DNA of 64,000 nt, from assembly GCF_007997005.1 (NCBI RefSeq), contig NZ_VOSL01000147.1, forward strand, positions 31,568-95,567, in the 5' to 3' direction. Both the position numbers and the translations under genes were made by a program. Shown here in pieces: positions 60,784-64,000 of the stretch (position 1 is its first letter; each line of letters starts with the position of its first letter). The notes beneath the pieces are model-generated. The model was not told the DNA's origin and made no database searches. It saw nothing but the letters and a program-made list of their open reading frames with translations. Origin of the DNA: Lujinxingia vulgaris (GTDB taxonomy: Bacteria > Myxococcota_A > Bradymonadia > Bradymonadales > Bradymonadaceae).

Positions 60784-61605
60784 TTGACTGAGAACGAGAA
60801 GCACGACGAATCGATGGACGAACCCACCGAAGTCAGCACCGAAGCCACCGGGGCCGAAGAGCCCGCAGGTCATGAGGAGGAGAGCGAGAACCTCGACGAT
60901 GACCTCTTCTTGAGCCCGGATGAGGATGGCGATGACGAAGAGGTCATCGTGGTGGGTGACGAGGACTCCGACGCCGGGGACGACGACAGCGACGCAGAGG
61001 ATGACGAGGACGAGGCAGCGCAGGAAGCGTTAAGAGCCGAACTCGAGGCGTCCCGCACCCGTCTCAACGAGGTCAGCGAAGAGCGCGACGAGCTCAAGAA
61101 TAAGCTGATGCGCTCGGTGGCCGATCTGGAGAACTACCGCCGCCGCGCCGATCGCGAGAAAGAAGACCTGCGCAAATACGGCATCGACAAGGTTGTCTCC
61201 GACCTCATCCCGGCCGTCGACAACCTGGAGCGCGCCTTGCAGCACGCCGAAGGCAAAGAGGACCCGGCCTCGATCGTCGACGGGGTGACGATGGTCTACA
61301 AGCAGATCGTCAACGCGCTCGCGAAGTACGGTGTGCAGGGTTTCGTATCGAAAGGGGAGCTCTTTGACCCGCAGCGCCATGAGGCGATTCAGCAGGTTGA
61401 GAGCACTGAATTTGATACCGGTACGATCGTCGAAGAGTACCAGAAAGGCTACTTCCTGCATGACCGACTGCTGCGCCCGGCGCTGGTCGCTGTTGCAAAA
61501 CGCATCGACGCCCCGCAGACTGAAGACTCCGGCGACGAAGACCAGGTCGAAGCGGCCAGCGAGCCTGAGGACGATAGCGATGAGGGCGCGGCCGCTCAGG
61601 ACTGA
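60784..61605 (+). CDS. grpE: GrpE nucleotide-exchange factor
   Basis: The 273-residue protein begins at a TTG at 60784, chosen because AGGAG lies 8 nt upstream and the frame starts no earlier with a good site. It has an unusually long acidic N-terminal tail of about 80 residues (Asp/Glu runs), a coiled coil (about 85-130), and the GrpE domain with ENYRRRADREKEDL, FDPQRHEAI and EYQKGYFLHDRLLRPALVAVA. A short acidic C-terminal tail follows. GrpE exchanges nucleotide on DnaK. It lies between hrcA (94-bp gap) and dnaK (46-bp gap). Confidence 0.95.
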   Translation: MTENEKHDESMDEPTEVSTEATGAEEPAGHEEESENLDDDLFLSPDEDGDDEEVIVVGDEDSDAGDDDSDAEDDEDEAAQEALRAELEASRTRLNEVSEERDELKNKLMRSVADLENYRRRADREKEDLRKYGIDKVVSDLIPAVDNLERALQHAEGKEDPASIVDGVTMVYKQIVNALAKYGVQGFVSKGELFDPQRHEAIQQVESTEFDTGTIVEEYQKGYFLHDRLLRPALVAVAKRIDAPQTEDSGDEDQVEAASEPEDDSDEGAAAQD

Positions 61606-61651
61606 GCAGCGGTAGGACCAACTTCCTTGAATCTCGGATGAGGCGAGACGC

Positions 61652-63490
61652 ATGGCATTTACGATCGGCATCGACTTAGGGACGACCAACAGCTGCGTGT
61701 GTGTGATCGCCAATGGCGAGCGCATCGTGATCCCCAACGCGGAGGGCACGCGCACCACGCCCTCGGTGGTGGCGTTTACCGACGACGGCCAGCGGATTGT
61801 CGGGCAGGTGGCCAAGCGTCAGGCGCAGACCAACCCGGAGAACACGATCTACGCGGTCAAACGCTTGATCGGTCGTCGGTTTGACGCGCCCGATGTCGAG
61901 CAGGCCAAGCGCAGCTGCGCCTACCCCATTGTGGAGGGCCCCAACGGCGACGCCTGGGTGCGTGCTCAGGATAAAGATTATTCACCGGCGGAGATCTCGG
62001 CGCTGATCCTCAAAGAGATGAAGTCCATCGCCGAAGATCATCTTGGCGAGGAGGTCGAAGACGCGGTGATCACGGTGCCCGCGTACTTCAACGACGCCCA
62101 GCGTCAGGCGACCAAAGACGCCGGGCGCATCGCGGGCCTCAATGTGCTGCGTATCGTCAACGAGCCCACCGCCGCGGCGCTGGCTTACGGCCTTGCGCGC
62201 ACCGACACCAGCGACATGAAGGTGGCCGTCTACGACCTCGGCGGCGGCACCTTCGATATCTCGATTCTGGAGCTCTCCGACGGGGTCTTCAGCGTGCTCT
62301 CCACCTCGGGCGACACCTACCTGGGCGGCGAGGACTTCGATAACGCCATCATCGACTGGTTGGCCGACACCTTTGAAGATGAGCACGGCGTGGATCTTCG
62401 GGAGGTGCCCATGGCTCTGCAGCGCCTCAAAGAGGACGCCGAGCGGGTCAAGTGCGAGCTCTCCAGCACCGAAGAGGCCGAGATCAACATGCCCTTTATT
62501 CACATGAGTGATGAGGGCCCGCTGCACCTGGAAGCCACCCTGACCCGCGAGAAGCTCGAGGAGCTGGTCGACCACCTGGTGGAGCGCTCCCTCGACCCCT
62601 GTCGCACCGCCCTTCAGGATGCGCACGTGAGCCGAGATGAGGTTGACGTGGTGCTGCTGGTCGGCGGCATGACGCGTATGCCCAGGGTGCGAAAGCGCGT
62701 GGCGCAGTTCTTCAACAAACGTCCCGACACCTCGGTCAACCCCGATGAGGTGGTGGCGATGGGCGCGGCGGTGCAGGGCAGCATCGTGCGCGGCGAGCTC
62801 ACCGATGTGCTGCTCCTCGACGTCACCCCGCTCACGCTGGGTGTGGAGACCGCCGGCGGGGTGTTCACGCCTATGATCCAGCGCAACACCACTGTGCCCT
62901 GCAGCTACAGCGAGGTCTTCAGCACGAGCATCAACAACCAGTCGATGGTGCGGGTGCATGTGCTTCAGGGCGAACGTTCGATGGCCGCCGATAACAAGAG
63001 CCTGGCGGTATTTGAACTCACGGGCATTCCGCCGGCGCCCCGAGGTGTGCCGCGCATTGAGGTGACGTTTAACATCGACGAGAACGGCATTGTCACCGCC
63101 GCGGCCCGTGACCAGGCCACCGGCCGGGAGCAGTCGGTTAACATTGTGGCTGACGGGGGCTTGAGCGATCAGGATATCGAGCGCCTCATCGCTGAGGCGC
63201 AGGCCAACGAAGAGCAGGATCAGCTCACCAAAGAGCTCACCCAGCGCCGCGTCGAGGCGCAGGGGCTGCTCTACTCCACCGAGCGCAGTCTGGAGGAGTT
63301 CGGCAGCATGATGCCCGAGCAAGAGCGCAACGACCTGATGGCGGATATCACCACCATCAAAGAGCTCATTGAGGACGCGACCTTCGAGGAGCTCGACACG
63401 ATCGTTGCGACCCTGGAAGCCGGTGCCTACCGTCTGGCCGAGCTGATGTATGCCTCGATGGACGACGGCGCTGCTGCGGTCGAGGAGTGA
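61652..63490 (+). CDS. dnaK: Chaperone DnaK (Hsp70)
   Basis: The 612-residue protein has the full Hsp70 set. These are phosphate-1 loop [14 protein letters not shown], phosphate-2 [24 protein letters not shown] ([12 protein letters not shown] here), adenosine motif [14 protein letters not shown], the linker [10 protein letters not shown], a substrate-binding beta domain with NDEN-type [11 protein letters not shown], and a C-terminal helical lid. There is no long EEVD-like tail; it ends in AAAVEE. The start follows GAGGCGAGACGC. It is cytosolic and works with GrpE and DnaJ encoded next to it. Long antisense ORFs over this gene are shadows. Confidence 0.97.
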   Translation: MAFTIGIDLGTTNSCVCVIANGERIVIPNAEGTRTTPSVVAFTDDGQRIVGQVAKRQAQTNPENTIYAVKRLIGRRFDAPDVEQAKRSCAYPIVEGPNGDAWVRAQDKDYSPAEISALILKEMKSIAEDHLGEEVEDAVITVPAYFNDAQRQATKDAGRIAGLNVLRIVNEPTAAALAYGLARTDTSDMKVAVYDLGGGTFDISILELSDGVFSVLSTSGDTYLGGEDFDNAIIDWLADTFEDEHGVDLREVPMALQRLKEDAERVKCELSSTEEAEINMPFIHMSDEGPLHLEATLTREKLEELVDHLVERSLDPCRTALQDAHVSRDEVDVVLLVGGMTRMPRVRKRVAQFFNKRPDTSVNPDEVVAMGAAVQGSIVRGELTDVLLLDVTPLTLGVETAGGVFTPMIQRNTTVPCSYSEVFSTSINNQSMVRVHVLQGERSMAADNKSLAVFELTGIPPAPRGVPRIEVTFNIDENGIVTAAARDQATGREQSVNIVADGGLSDQDIERLIAEAQANEEQDQLTKELTQRRVEAQGLLYSTERSLEEFGSMMPEQERNDLMADITTIKELIEDATFEELDTIVATLEAGAYRLAELMYASMDDGAAAVEE

Positions 63491-63524
63491 GTCCGCTGGC
63501 TTGCTCAGGTTGAGAATAGTTTGA

Positions 63525-63561
63525 GGGCCCCGGAGGTTGGCAACGCAGACCCCCGGGGCCC
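63525..63561 (+). other. GC-rich stem-loop between dnaK and dnaJ
   Basis: GGGCCCCGG (63525-63533) and CCGGGGCCC (63553-63561) pair perfectly around a 19-nt loop. The weak T run (TTGTTT) makes it a poor terminator; it may attenuate or stabilise the transcript between dnaK and dnaJ. Confidence 0.55.
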
Positions 63562-63598
63562 GGTTGTTTCCGGCGGCAACCCTTTTCGATTCGGTGTT

Positions 63599-64000
63599 AT
63601 GAAGGCAGATCTTTACCAGGTGTTGGGCGTGCGACGCGACGCCGATGGGGCGACGATTAAAGCGGCCTATCGCAAGCTCGCGCTGCGCTACCACCCCGAC
63701 CAGAACCCCGACGACGCCAGCGCGGAGGAGCGTTTCAAGGAGCTCGCGCACGCCTATGAGGTGCTCAGCGATCCGGCCAAACGCGCCGCCTACGATCGCT
63801 CCGGGCGCATCGGCGGGGTCAACACCATGGGTGGGCCCTCGTTTGAGGGGCTCGGGGATATCTTCGAGATCTTTAACTCGGTCTTTGGCAGCGTCGGCCG
63901 CGCGCAGGCGCGGGCGCGGCGAGGCGCGGATGTGCGCGTGCGCCTGGACCTGAGCCTGGAGGAGGCCCACGCCGGAGGTCGGCGCGCGGTACGGGTGCCG
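63599..64000 (+). CDS. dnaJ: DnaJ-family co-chaperone, 3' part missing
   Basis: The 134 residues visible start [11 protein letters not shown] and contain a complete J domain, with the HPD motif in LRYHPDQNP, then a Gly-poor linker and the beginning of the CTD ([20 protein letters not shown]), as in DnaJ. J proteins stimulate DnaK ATPase. The frame is open to the right edge. The Gly/Phe linker is short, and the Zn-finger region lies beyond the window, so DnaJ versus CbpA-type cannot be settled. No good ribosome site precedes the ATG; dnaK ends 108 bp upstream. Confidence 0.9.
   Translation, partial: MKADLYQVLGVRRDADGATIKAAYRKLALRYHPDQNPDDASAEERFKELAHAYEVLSDPAKRAAYDRSGRIGGVNTMGGPSFEGLGDIFEIFNSVFGSVGRAQARARRGADVRVRLDLSLEEAHAGGRRAVRVP

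Noticed and set aside
61982..63970. A 662-codon minus-strand ORF over dnaK
   Set aside because: It is antisense to DnaK. Long antisense ORFs over dnaK are a known artefact in GC-rich genomes, and the product is His/Gly-rich with no known domain.

Overview
The window is dense, GC-rich bacterial chromosome with short intergenic gaps. It carries the Gram-negative envelope set tolQ-tolR-tolA-tolB-pal, many lipobox-bearing exported proteins, several predicted outer-membrane barrels, and the order hrcA-grpE-dnaK-dnaJ. Asp/Pro-rich linkers after the lipid-anchor cysteine, Ser/Thr kinase-ATPase receptors and a lipoprotein-rich gene content suggest a delta-proteobacterial lineage such as Bradymonadales/Myxococcota. 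That placement is inference; no rRNA is present. I found no insertion sequence, prophage, CRISPR array or replication origin.

Layout. 0-6.6 kb holds housekeeping genes: an exported isoaspartyl methyltransferase (cut by the left edge), a low-molecular-weight tyrosine phosphatase, ttcA, a MATE transporter, a pentein-fold amidinohydrolase and a VOC protein. 6.7-15.5 kb is an envelope block: an LpoA-like lipoprotein, an outer-membrane protein, the tol-pal genes and a translationally coupled ClpP/crotonase-like protein, followed by tRNA-Leu(CAA). 16.5-21 kb (minus strand) holds miaE and a barrel-SppA fusion. 21-25 kb (plus strand) is a tightly coupled group: YwqG-like, DUF4105/Lnb-like, GIDE-LemA fusion, BEM46-like hydrolase. 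25-30.5 kb (minus strand) has a barrel protein, the MaeB malic enzyme with its phosphotransacetylase-like domain, and small unknowns.

30.9-44.8 kb alternates strands. It holds two cold-shock proteins flanking a CAP lipoprotein, and a series of exported hydrolases or oxidases: a lysyl-oxidase-like protein, a dienelactone-hydrolase-like protein, an S41 protease and an amidohydrolase. It also encodes an acyl-CoA-binding protein, a YheT hydrolase and a Rho factor without its RNA-binding N-terminal domain. 45-52.6 kb is a plus-strand signalling block: a kinase/STAND-ATPase receptor, an FAD protein, a histidine-kinase-like protein with no ATPase domain, and a complete histidine kinase. It ends tail-to-tail with an M64 metallopeptidase. 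54.4-56 kb contains a membrane-anchored GrpE paralogue overlapping an antisense neighbour, then tRNA-Cys(GCA). 56.3-59.5 kb encodes a receiver-domain protein, a GT-B-like protein with a coiled coil, and a flippase-like membrane protein. 59.6-64 kb is hrcA-grpE-dnaK-dnaJ, with dnaJ cut by the right edge.

The genes most worth attention are the membrane GrpE paralogue, the NTD-less Rho, the kinase pair with one missing ATPase, the GIDE-LemA/Lnb cluster, the lysyl-oxidase-like lipoprotein with both cofactor residues, the lipoprotein isoaspartyl methyltransferase, and the protease-fold protein coupled to pal.
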